Positions 1 to 5,995 are shown, numbered from the stretch's first letter. The stretch is DNA of 6,362 nt from Sedimenticola sp. (GCA_027041035.1 JALULB010000389.1:1-6362), one strand, 5' to 3'. Translations and numbers: made by a program. The notes: generated by a model not told the origin, from the sequence alone.

Positions 1-99
1 TTTCGTTAAATAGAATGACTATTCGCCTCAAGTGAACGAAAAAACGGACTCAAAATGGCTTTCCCTCGCTACGATCGGTCAAACCCGACAGACTCCTAG
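1..99. mobile_element. Truncated end of an IS- or MITE-like element (matches the right end of the element at 928-1060)
   Basis: Bases 42-99 are 56/58 identical to 1003-1060, which is the right end of a complete inverted-repeat element further along. Both stretches end in AAACyCGACAGACTCCTAG. The remainder of this copy is off the window to the left, so it may be a MITE or the end of a full insertion sequence. Inside it, 30-47 is an exact 18-nt inverted match to 980-997, so the interior is arranged differently from the other copy. A short palindrome, AATAG-AATGA-CTATT, lies at 9-23. No transposase coding is visible. The family cannot be named from sequence alone. Confidence 0.6.
42..99 (+). repeat. 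58-bp direct repeat, copy 1
   Basis: This copy matches 1003-1060 at 56 of 58 positions, in the same orientation and 961 bp apart. The two differences are T/C in the GGCTTyCCCTCG stretch and C/T in AAACyCGACAG. The pair brackets the Crp/Fnr-type regulator gene. Confidence 0.9.
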
Positions 100-121
100 A
101 TTCGACAGGCTTCCAGTATAG

Positions 122-143
122 CCCCAAACGCTTTCGGGGTTTT
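122..143 (+). terminator. Possible weak rho-independent terminator
   Basis: The hairpin is CCCC-AAA-CGC-TTT-C-GGGG followed by TTTT on the plus strand. Its T-run side faces right, so it would best stop transcription arriving from the mobile element on the left. Read on the minus strand the same hairpin lies just after the regulator gene (stop at 165-167), but it has no T-run there. It may still end that transcript inefficiently. The short T-run makes this a weak call. Confidence 0.35.
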
Positions 144-164
144 GCGAAACTGTCGCTTTGGCAG

Positions 165-893
165 CTACTCGTTATCGTAGGCCAAGCGTTGCAGGGCTTC
201 GAGATCCTTGGGTATCAGCCGGTTGTAGCGGCAATCGACGATCTGTTTCTTGCGCAGGTCGGCGCTGATGCGGCTCAGGTGAACCGAGGTGACGCCGATT
301 GCATCGGCGATGTCCTCGCGGTTCAGCGGGATATCGATCGCCTGGGTGACATCGATACCGCGTTGCGACAGCCGCGAGGTGAGTTCGCAGAGGAACATGG
401 CGAAGCGCTGCACCGCCGGCGCCTGGCCGACGTAGGAGAGCCTCTGCCGGCATTCCTGGGCTTGCTGGCATTGGATCTGGATCAGTTTGCGGGTCAGCGT
501 CGGATCGTCTTGCATCAGGGCTTCGATATTGTATTCACTGAAGCTGCACAGCACGACCGGCGTCACCGCGACGGCGGAGTAGTCGAGTGGCACGCCGAAG
601 TCGGCGCGATAACCGATGAAGTCTCCGGGCAGGGCAACGCTGAGTACCTGGCGCTGACCGTTCTTGAGTACCTTGTAGCGCACCACCCAACCGGAGTACA
701 GGGTATAGGCGCGCCGCAGGGTATCGCCCTCCTGGAACAGGATCTGGCCGGCCGGGGCCTGGTACTGGGTGCTGCGCAGTTGCTCGCGTCGGCCGGCGTC
801 TTCCTGGCTGCCCGGCTCGAACCAGGCAAGCCCGCGCACCGGGCATTCGCTGCATTTCGTGTGCGGTTCAGGCCTGATGGTGAATCTGTTCAT
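165..893 (-). CDS. Crp/Fnr-family transcriptional regulator
   Basis: This 242-residue cytoplasmic regulator has a cyclic-nucleotide-binding-type beta-roll at about residues 45-125 and a C-terminal winged helix-turn-helix at about 188-215 (NREDIADAIGVTSVHLSRIS). Length and order are normal for Crp/Fnr proteins. It resembles FNR at the N-terminus with C14-x2-C17, and C116 aligns with FNR Cys122. The third N-terminal cysteine of FNR is missing: position 23 is Ala. In the recognition helix, FNR's Ser212 and Arg213 are kept (S207-R208), but the residue equivalent to Glu209 is Val, so the DNA site is probably not a standard FNR box. Other cysteines (142, 148, 169, 221) could matter for redox sensing. 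The ATG at 891-893 lacks a clear Shine-Dalgarno sequence. Only 34 bp separate it from a MITE at 928-1060. Family assignment is firm; signal and targets are unknown. Confidence 0.9.
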   Translation of the reverse strand: MNRFTIRPEPHTKCSECPVRGLAWFEPGSQEDAGRREQLRSTQYQAPAGQILFQEGDTLRRAYTLYSGWVVRYKVLKNGQRQVLSVALPGDFIGYRADFGVPLDYSAVAVTPVVLCSFSEYNIEALMQDDPTLTRKLIQIQCQQAQECRQRLSYVGQAPAVQRFAMFLCELTSRLSQRGIDVTQAIDIPLNREDIADAIGVTSVHLSRISADLRKKQIVDCRYNRLIPKDLEALQRLAYDNE

Positions 894-927
894 CGAATGT
901 TTGAATCCGAGCGGTGGTTTATGGACT

Positions 928-1060
928 CTAGGAGGCTGTCGGGTTTAACGCTGATCTACTGCGGAAAAGCCCTTTTGGCCCGTTTTTTCGTTCACTTTCG
1001 TTAAACGGACTCAAAATGGCTTCCCCTCGCTACGATCGGTCAAACTCGACAGACTCCTAG
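928..1060. mobile_element. 133-bp MITE-like element with CTAG-ended inverted repeats
   Basis: The left end (928-946, CTAGGAGGCTGTCGGGTTT) and the reverse complement of the right end (1042-1060) agree at 17 of 19 positions, giving a classic terminal-inverted-repeat structure with no coding capacity. CTAG at both outer edges may be a 4-bp target duplication, which would fit the YTAR duplications of the IS5 subgroup, or it may belong to the inverted repeat. An inner palindrome pairs CCGTTT (980-985) with AAACGG (1003-1008). The right 58 bp recur at 42-99. It lies between the regulator gene and that gene's best promoter candidate, so it would be transcribed as a structured leader. The parent transposase family is not identifiable here. 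Confidence 0.7.
1003..1060 (+). repeat. 58-bp direct repeat, copy 2
   Basis: This is the second copy of the 42-99 repeat (56/58 identical) and forms the right end of the 928-1060 element. Recombination between the two copies would remove 961 bp, including the whole regulator gene. Confidence 0.9.
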
Positions 1061-1090
1061 CGCTCCGGTTTTGTTCCCCGGGCGTGGCGG

Positions 1091-1121
1091 ATTATAGCCT
1101 TGGCCAGCCAGACCCCGGCAA
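1091..1121 (-). promoter_or_regulatory. Candidate sigma-70 promoter for the Crp/Fnr regulator
   Basis: On the minus strand there is a perfect TATAAT at 1096-1091, preceded by TTGCCG at 1121-1116 with a 19-bp spacer, which is somewhat long. Transcription would start near 1084 and run through the MITE to the regulator's start at 893, giving a leader of roughly 190 nt. The -10 is strong and the -35 is weak. It forms an exact 9-bp inverted pair (GGCTATAAT) with the plus-strand promoter. Confidence 0.45.
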
Positions 1122-1126
1122 CCGGA

Positions 1127-1156
1127 TTCCGACGTTTCGCTGGCGCGGGCTATAAT
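1127..1156 (+). promoter_or_regulatory. Candidate sigma-70 promoter for the receiver/c-di-GMP operon
   Basis: There is a perfect TATAAT at 1151-1156 with a poor -35 candidate, TTCCGA, at 1127-1132 (18-bp spacer). The weak -35 suggests an activator may be needed. Transcription would start near 1163, about 200 nt before the receiver gene's start codon. The divergently read regulator could act here, but no FNR-type TTGAT-N4-ATCAA box is visible. Confidence 0.5.
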
Positions 1157-1362
1157 GGTGTAGCATGCGAGAGTCGCCATGCGACCGTGACGCCTTTGGA
1201 CACCCGCACCGGGCCAGCGAATTCCCGGGCATCGGGGCGGTGCGATACAGCGCATCCTACACCGCCATGGGGGACAAATCCGCATCGAAGCGACGCAGGG
1301 GGAGGACGCTGCCTTTTGTTCCTCCGCGCGTTCCAGCGATCCGGCAAAGCGAGGAGATGAGC
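1157..1362 (+). other. Long non-coding leader of the receiver operon
   Basis: About 200 nt lie between the TATAAT box and the receiver start. It holds CATGCGA twice (1164-1170 and 1179-1185) and a perfect 7-bp hairpin, GGCGGTG/CACCGCC, at 1236-1242 and 1260-1266 with a 17-nt loop. There is no T-run after it, so it is not a terminator. The receiver's reading frame stays open back to an ATG at 1165, but that stretch is low-complexity and Arg/Pro-rich with no family resemblance. I therefore treat it as untranslated. No known riboswitch motif was recognised. Confidence 0.4.
1351..1356 (+). promoter_or_regulatory. Shine-Dalgarno site that fixes the receiver start
   Basis: GAGGAG sits 6 nt before the ATG at 1363. 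An ATG at 1357 directly abuts it and is too close to be used well. The upstream in-frame ATG at 1165 has no comparable site. Confidence 0.75.
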
Positions 1363-1806
1363 ATGCAGCAGAAAACCCTGTTGCTGATTGAAGACAATCC
1401 CGATGATGAACTGCTGACGCTGCGCGCGTTGCGCCGCTACAACCTGGCGAATGAGATCGTGGTGTTGCGCGATGGTCAGGAAGCGCTGGACTACCTGTTC
1501 GCCGAGGGCGAGTTCCACGAGCGCGACGCCAGGCACCTGCCGCAGGTCATCCTGCTCGATCTGAAACTGCCAAAGGTGGATGGCTTGCAAGTATTGCGGC
1601 GGCTGCGCGCCGAGACGCTCACCCGCCATGTTCCGGTGGTGATACTCACCTCGTCGAACGATCAACAGGACATGCTGCGCAGCTACGACCTGGGCGCCAA
1701 CAGCTATGTGCGCAAGCCGGTGGATTTCGAGGAATTTCTGGAGGCCGCGCGCCAGCTCGGACTCTATTGGCTGGTGCTGAATGAGATCCCCTATGCCTCG
1801 GACTGA
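1363..1806 (+). CDS. Stand-alone response regulator receiver, Rcp1-like
   Basis: This 147-residue single-domain protein is a complete CheY-like receiver with no output domain. The acidic pair is E10-D11, the phospho-acceptor is D66 (in LLDLKLP), the switch residue is T96 (in ILTSS), and the conserved lysine is K118 (in RKPVDF). The C-terminal extension ending in LGLYWLVLNE and the motif DNPDDELLTLRAL are typical of the Rcp1-like group, which commonly takes phosphate from phytochrome-type or hybrid histidine kinases. It is expected to act in the cytoplasm as a phosphate carrier or by protein contact. The downstream REC-GGDEF-EAL gene overlaps its 3' end, so the two are probably co-translated. 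No kinase gene is in the window. Start chosen from GAGGAG at 1351-1356. Confidence 0.93.
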   Translation: MQQKTLLLIEDNPDDELLTLRALRRYNLANEIVVLRDGQEALDYLFAEGEFHERDARHLPQVILLDLKLPKVDGLQVLRRLRAETLTRHVPVVILTSSNDQQDMLRSYDLGANSYVRKPVDFEEFLEAARQLGLYWLVLNEIPYASD

Positions 1807-3502
1807 CGGGACACCGCTCCGCGTGCTGATCGTCGAGGATTCGGAAGACGATGCCATCCTGCTGTTGCGTCACATCCAGCTCGGCGGCTACCGGCCCGAG
1901 ATGCAGCGCGTGGACGACGCGGCGGCGATGCGACGGGCCCTGCGGGAACACGACTGGGACCTGATCATCACCGACCATAATATCCCGGGTTTCGGCTCGG
2001 CCGAAGCATTGGAGATCGCCAGACGACACGACGCCGACATCCCGTTCATCCTGGTTTCCGGCAGCATCGGTGAGGAGATCGCCGTCGACGCGATGAAATC
2101 CGGCGCGCATGACTATGTGATGAAAGACAACCTGATGCGCCTGTTGCCGGCGATCGAGCGCGAGCTGCGCGAGGCGGAGAACCGGCGGGCCCACCAGGAA
2201 GCCGAGGCGACGATACGTCACATGGCGTTCCATGACGGCCTCACCGGCCTGGTCAATCGCACGGAGTTCGAACGCCGCATCGACGCGGCCGTCGACAGCG
2301 CGCGCCGCGACGGCGAGCAGCATGCGTTGTTCTATCTCGATCTGGATCAGTTCAAGCTGGTCAACGACAGTTGCGGCCACCTCGCGGGTGACGAGCTGCT
2401 GCGCCAGCTGAGTCGCCGTCTGCAGGCCGGTATTCGCGAAAGCGACACGCTGGCGCGACTTGGCGGCGACGAGTTCGGCGTGTTGTTGAACAACTGTCCG
2501 CTGGAGCGCGCCGAGCGCATCGCGCGCGCCCTGCTGGAACGCATCAAGGATTTTCTTTTCTTCTGGCGGGAGCGCGGCTTCGGTGTCAGCGCCAGCATCG
2601 GCGTGGTACGCGTGAATGGCGACGATGACACCAATGCCCTGCTGAGCCTGTCGGACATGGCCTGCTATCGGGCAAAGGAGAAAGGCCGCGGCCGCATCCA
2701 TGTCTATGCGCAAGGCGATAGCGAGCTGAGCCAGCGTCGCGGCGAGATGCAATGGATAGAACGCCTGCAGCGAGCGATGGAGAACGATGCGCTGGAGCTT
2801 CACCGTCAGCCGATCCGCGCGCTGTCCGGCGCGGCCTCGCACAACGAGTTGCTGCTGCGCCTGCGTGATGACGAAGCGCTGATCCTGCCGGATTGCTTTA
2901 TCCCGGCGGCCGAGCGCTACAACCTGATGCCGGAGATAGACCGCTGGGTGTTGCGCCATGCTTGCGCGCGCTACCGTCAGCAGTTGCGCGCGAAGCGCGC
3001 CGCCGGCGAATGCGGCGCGATCTTCATCAACCTGTCCGCGACCTCGCTCAGCGACGACGGCCTGGTCGCGCATATCCGTGAAACCTTGCGAATGCACGAT
3101 ATCGCGCCGCGCTGCGTGGGCTTCGAGATCACCGAAACCGCCGCGATAGCCGACCTCGATTGTGCTATCCGGGTGATCACCGCGTTACGCGACCTTGGCT
3201 GCAAGGTGGCGTTGGACGACTTCGGCACCGGCATGAGTTCCTTCTCCTATCTGAAATCGCTGAAGGTGGATTTCATCAAGATCGATGGCGGCTTCGTGCG
3301 CACCATGCTGGAGGACGCGATGGACAACGCCATCGTCGAGGCCGTCAATCATATCGCGCATATCGCCGGTATCCAGACCATCGCCGAATGTGTCGAGAAC
3401 GACGTGATTCTGCGCAAGCTGGCCGGGCTGAAGGTGGATTTCGTTCAGGGCTGGGCGGTCGGCAGACCCCGGGCGTTCACCCAGGAGGCTCAGCCCACCT
3501 GA
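1793..3502 (+). CDS. Response regulator with GGDEF and EAL domains (c-di-GMP synthesis and breakdown)
   Basis: Using the ATG at 1793 the protein has 569 residues; the in-frame ATG at 1781 would add four. A GAG at 1783-1785 suits 1793 better. The order is receiver (about 8-125), GGDEF (about 140-305) and EAL (about 320-560). Receiver: E15-D16, phospho-acceptor D61, S89, K111. GGDEF: intact GGDEF at 224-228 with a product-inhibition I-site RxxD (215-218) five residues before it, so cyclase activity is expected. EAL: the signature reads ELL rather than EAL, a variant also seen in active enzymes. The metal and catalytic residues are present: E352, N413, E445, D475-D476, K496, E532 and Q552. The protein is soluble, with no membrane segment. 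It probably switches c-di-GMP level in response to phosphorylation; which activity dominates cannot be read from sequence. It overlaps the receiver gene by 14 bp and, at its 3' end, the convergent radical SAM gene by 13 bp. Confidence 0.93.
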   Translation: MPRTDGTPLRVLIVEDSEDDAILLLRHIQLGGYRPEMQRVDDAAAMRRALREHDWDLIITDHNIPGFGSAEALEIARRHDADIPFILVSGSIGEEIAVDAMKSGAHDYVMKDNLMRLLPAIERELREAENRRAHQEAEATIRHMAFHDGLTGLVNRTEFERRIDAAVDSARRDGEQHALFYLDLDQFKLVNDSCGHLAGDELLRQLSRRLQAGIRESDTLARLGGDEFGVLLNNCPLERAERIARALLERIKDFLFFWRERGFGVSASIGVVRVNGDDDTNALLSLSDMACYRAKEKGRGRIHVYAQGDSELSQRRGEMQWIERLQRAMENDALELHRQPIRALSGAASHNELLLRLRDDEALILPDCFIPAAERYNLMPEIDRWVLRHACARYRQQLRAKRAAGECGAIFINLSATSLSDDGLVAHIRETLRMHDIAPRCVGFEITETAAIADLDCAIRVITALRDLGCKVALDDFGTGMSSFSYLKSLKVDFIKIDGGFVRTMLEDAMDNAIVEAVNHIAHIAGIQTIAECVENDVILRKLAGLKVDFVQGWAVGRPRAFTQEAQPT

Positions 3503-4086
3503 TCGAGCACGCGCTTGCGGAACTTCACCCCCAGCGATCCGGCGAGTCGTCGGCACGCCGGGATGTCGACGCCGTCGAGACCTTCGATGGCCGTCGCGGT
3601 GACATCCCCGATCTCGCCCGGCGCCAGGCGCAGAAAATCGAGCATGGCGTCGAACGAGCCGGGCAGTTGTGGTTGGCAGTGACGCGCATAGACCTCGGCG
3701 TTGTGCGCGTTCATCGACACCGACAGGCTGTTCACGCAGGCGCCCAGCTCGGGCAGGACATTGCGCTTGTGCACCAGATTGGCCAGGCCGTCGGTGTTCA
3801 CGCGCACCGGCACATCGAAACCGCGCACCCACGTGGCGACCTCCAGCAGCACCTTCAGGCGCAGGGTGGGCTCGCCGTAGCCGCAGAACACGACCTGTTC
3901 ATAGCCGCCGGGATCGCCGATCGCGGTGATCACCTCGGCCGCTGTCGGACGCCGCTCCAGGGTCAGATCGTAACCCTTCACCTCGAGAACGCCCTGGGTC
4001 TTCGGACAGAACGCGCACACCAGGGTGCAGCGGTCGGTGATGTTCAGATACAGGCGCTGGTCGATCGCGTAGGCGAGCTGGCTCAT
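3490..4086 (-). CDS. Small radical SAM protein, TatD-associated type
   Basis: This 198-residue protein has the radical SAM cluster motif C20-x3-C24-x2-C27 (CTLVCAFC), which binds a [4Fe-4S] cluster and S-adenosylmethionine. It also has a GGE-like motif, GYGEPT (69-74), and a beta-strand motif, VRVNTDGLAN (94-103). The short length and the start NITDRCTLVCAFC fit the family described as TatD-linked radical SAM proteins, whose substrate is not established. No auxiliary cluster domain is evident. Here it is not beside tatD. Instead its ATG overlaps the uppP stop by 4 bp (ATGA at 4086-4083), so it is the last gene of a galE-uppP operon. Its stop lies inside the 3' end of the convergent c-di-GMP gene. 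The fold is certain; the subfamily name is from memory and less so. Confidence 0.85.
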   Translation of the reverse strand: MSQLAYAIDQRLYLNITDRCTLVCAFCPKTQGVLEVKGYDLTLERRPTAAEVITAIGDPGGYEQVVFCGYGEPTLRLKVLLEVATWVRGFDVPVRVNTDGLANLVHKRNVLPELGACVNSLSVSMNAHNAEVYARHCQPQLPGSFDAMLDFLRLAPGEIGDVTATAIEGLDGVDIPACRRLAGSLGVKFRKRVLDQVG

Positions 4087-4886
4087 AGCATGAACACGAG
4101 AATCGCCGCGCCGAGCAACAGCCGGTAGATCACGAACACGGTCATGCCCATGCGCTCGATGTATTTCAGGAACAGCTTGATGCAGGCATAGGCGGCGATG
4201 AACGACAACAGCGCGCCGATCGCCATGCTGCTCCAGTCCAGCGCGACGCCGCCCTTGAGGATCTCCAGGATGATCACCGCGCCGGACATCAGGATGGTCG
4301 GTATCGACAGCAGAAAGGAGAAGCGCGCGGCGGTCTCGCGGTTGAAGCCGAGCATCAGTCCGGCGGTCATGGTGATGCCGGAGCGCGAGGTGCCGGGGAT
4401 GATCGCGAGGATCTGCGACGCACCGATCAGCAATGCGCCCTTCCAGTCCATGTCATGCTGGGTCTTGACGCGTCTGCTGGTGGCGTCGGCCCACCACAGA
4501 AGCAGGCCGAAGGCGATGGTCGCGACAGCGATGATCAGCGCCGAGCGCATCTCCAGATCCAGGATCTTCTTGATGATGAAGCCGGCGATCACGATCGGGA
4601 TGGTCGCGATGATGATCTGGATCGCCAGGCGGCGTTCCTCGACGCTCTTGCGGTCCTCGGCCGAGGGATGCAGCAGCGCCGAGATCATCGCGGCGATGTC
4701 CTCGCGGAAGTACAGCATCACCGCGCCCAGCGAGCCGAGGTGCACCGAGATGTCGAAGGCCAGGCCCTGATCGACGAAGCCGAACAGTTTCGGCATCAGG
4801 ATCAGGTGCGCGGAGCTGGAGATCGGCAGGAACTCGGTCAGCCCCTGTACCAGCGCGAGCAGGATGATGTGGTCGAGTGGCATCAT
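4083..4886 (-). CDS. uppP: Undecaprenyl-diphosphatase UppP (BacA)
   Basis: This 267-residue integral inner-membrane protein converts undecaprenyl diphosphate to undecaprenyl phosphate, recycling the lipid carrier for peptidoglycan, O-antigen and other envelope polymers. Overproduction of the family gives bacitracin resistance. The first signature, QGLTEFLPISSSAHL (14-28), carries E18, the serines and H27. The second, PGTSRSG (164-170), carries the key arginine R168. Multiple hydrophobic helices run through the protein to a C-terminal VFML, and length is normal for the family. Two tandem ATGs (4886 and 4883) are possible starts. The first overlaps the galE stop as ATGA, and GGACGGA just upstream could serve as ribosome binding site. 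The gene overlaps the downstream radical SAM gene by another ATGA. Confidence 0.96.
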   Translation of the reverse strand: MMPLDHIILLALVQGLTEFLPISSSAHLILMPKLFGFVDQGLAFDISVHLGSLGAVMLYFREDIAAMISALLHPSAEDRKSVEERRLAIQIIIATIPIVIAGFIIKKILDLEMRSALIIAVATIAFGLLLWWADATSRRVKTQHDMDWKGALLIGASQILAIIPGTSRSGITMTAGLMLGFNRETAARFSFLLSIPTILMSGAVIILEILKGGVALDWSSMAIGALLSFIAAYACIKLFLKYIERMGMTVFVIYRLLLGAAILVFML

Positions 4887-5884
4887 TCCGTCCAGGGTGA
4901 TTCGAGCTGTTTGCGCTCCCAGGCGATGGAGTGCGCGGCGATGGCTTCGAGATCATCGAATCGCGGCGTCCAGCCGAGGGTCTCGCGGATGCGTTCGGCG
5001 GCGGCGATCAGTGCCGGCGGGTCGCCGGCGCGGCGTTCGCGCTCGAGGATGCGCAGCGGCGCGCCATGCACCCGCTGCACCGTGTCCAGCACCTCGCGCA
5101 CGCTGTAACCGTGGCCGTAGCCGACGTTCAATGTTGCCGAGTCGCCGCCGCCTTCCAGGTAACGCAGCGCGTCGACATGCGCCATCGCCAGATCTTCGAC
5201 ATGGATGTAGTCGCGCACGCCGGTGCCGTCGGGGGTGGGGAAGTCGGTGCCGAAGATATACAGCGTGTCGCGCTTGCCGACGGCGGCCTCGGCCGCGACC
5301 TTGATCAGCAGCGTGGCGTTCTTCGTCGACTGACCGATGCGCCCCTCCGGATCGGAACCGGCGACGTTGAAGTAGCGCAGGATCACGTGGCGCATGTCGC
5401 TGGCCTTGCCGAGATCGCGGATCATCTGTTCGCTCATCAGCTTGGATGAACCGTAGGGGTTGATCGGCGCGGTCGGGGTATCCTCGGCGCATACCGGTGA
5501 GTCGGCGGGGATGCCGTACACGGCGGCGGTGGAGGAGAAGACGAAATGCCGCACCCCGGCATTGGCGCAGCATTCGAGCAGATTGCGCGTATTGCAGGTA
5601 TTGTTGGCGTAATACTTCAGCGGCTTCTCGACCGACTCCGGTACGATGGTATGCGCGGCGAAGTGCAATACCGTGTCGACGTTGTAGTCGCGCAGCAGAT
5701 GGCTGACCAGCTCCTGGTCGCCGGTATCGCCCTCGATCAGGTCGCCATACAGCACCGCCTCGCGAAAGCCGGTGCTGAGATTGTCCAGGGTGACGATGCG
5801 CCGACCGGCGGCACCGAGCTGGCGGGCGGTGTGGCTGCCGATATAGCCGGCGCCGCCGGTGATCAGGATGCTGGGTTCAGGCAT
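4883..5884 (-). CDS. galE: UDP-glucose 4-epimerase
   Basis: This 333-residue short-chain dehydrogenase-type enzyme interconverts UDP-glucose and UDP-galactose in the cytoplasm, feeding galactose into exopolysaccharide or lipopolysaccharide. The NAD-binding Rossmann motif GGAGYIGSHT is at 10-19. The catalytic set is Ser/Thr in SST (117-119) and Y144-x3-K148 (YGSSK). GalE-type markers include DNLSTGF (34-40), RYFNVAGSDP (170-179), VRDYIHVEDLA (223-233) and RRAGDPP (284-290). Length is close to the usual 338. Being first in the operon with uppP suggests a role in envelope polymer synthesis rather than galactose catabolism, since no galK or galT is nearby. A weak AGGA precedes the ATG by 10 nt. 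Related sugar-nucleotide epimerases (for UDP-GlcNAc) are possible, but the motifs best fit GalE. Confidence 0.95.
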   Translation of the reverse strand: MPEPSILITGGAGYIGSHTARQLGAAGRRIVTLDNLSTGFREAVLYGDLIEGDTGDQELVSHLLRDYNVDTVLHFAAHTIVPESVEKPLKYYANNTCNTRNLLECCANAGVRHFVFSSTAAVYGIPADSPVCAEDTPTAPINPYGSSKLMSEQMIRDLGKASDMRHVILRYFNVAGSDPEGRIGQSTKNATLLIKVAAEAAVGKRDTLYIFGTDFPTPDGTGVRDYIHVEDLAMAHVDALRYLEGGGDSATLNVGYGHGYSVREVLDTVQRVHGAPLRILERERRAGDPPALIAAAERIRETLGWTPRFDDLEAIAAHSIAWERKQLESPWTE

Positions 5885-5917
5885 GATTCAGGATTCCTGC
5901 TGCTGAAAATGCCGGGC

Positions 5918-5923
5918 ATTATA
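5918..5923 (-). promoter_or_regulatory. -10 box of the galE-uppP-radical SAM operon
   Basis: A perfect TATAAT on the minus strand (GCGTATAATGCC) sits 33 bp before the galE start, giving a leader of about 25 nt. No good TTGACA-like box is found 16-18 bp further upstream, so an activator or a non-standard promoter is possible. Confidence 0.55.
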
Positions 5924-5942
5924 CGCCTAACCCGGGTTGGCG
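5924..5942. promoter_or_regulatory. Palindrome in the galE promoter spacer
   Basis: CGCC-T-AACCCGGGTT-GGCG is a perfect 10-bp palindrome (AACCCGGGTT, 5929-5938) flanked by matching CGCC/GGCG, with one extra T. It lies directly upstream of the -10 box, where a repressor could block RNA polymerase. This may be an operator, or chance in GC-rich DNA. Confidence 0.3.
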
Positions 5943-5987
5943 TGGCGCTGCCGTTGTCGGGCCGGAGTCCGACCCACATTTGGCTTG

Positions 5988-5995
5988 CTTTCGTG
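5988..5995. repeat. 8-bp target site duplication, left copy
   Basis: CTTTCGTG is immediately outside the left end of the IS66-type MITE and is repeated exactly at 6147-6154. Confidence 0.8.

Noticed and set aside
189..1004. 271-codon open frame on the plus strand opposite the Crp/Fnr gene
   Set aside because: It is antisense to a well-supported regulator and runs into the MITE; no motif was recognised.
1..1060. Composite transposon carrying the regulator
   Set aside because: The ends facing the regulator belong to separate elements (a right end at 42-99 and a left end at 928-946), no transposase is visible, and one element is cut by the window, so mobilisation of the gene is not demonstrated.
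1157..1350. Possible c-di-GMP (GEMM) riboswitch
   Set aside because: The conserved GEMM core (GACGCAAAGC region and tetraloop receptor) could not be found; only GTGACGCCTTTGG gives a superficial resemblance.
1165..1362. N-terminal extension of the receiver from an upstream in-frame ATG
   Set aside because: The extension is unlike any receiver N-terminus, and GAGGAG at 1351-1356 is well placed only for the ATG at 1363.
1646..3097. 483-codon open frame on the minus strand opposite the receiver and c-di-GMP genes
   Set aside because: It is a shadow of GC-rich coding DNA. The plus-strand products have complete recognised domains here, while this frame shows no family motif.
3160..4128. 322-codon open frame on the plus strand
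   Set aside because: It runs opposite the radical SAM gene and out of frame through the EAL domain, both of which have clear catalytic motifs; its translation is compositionally random.
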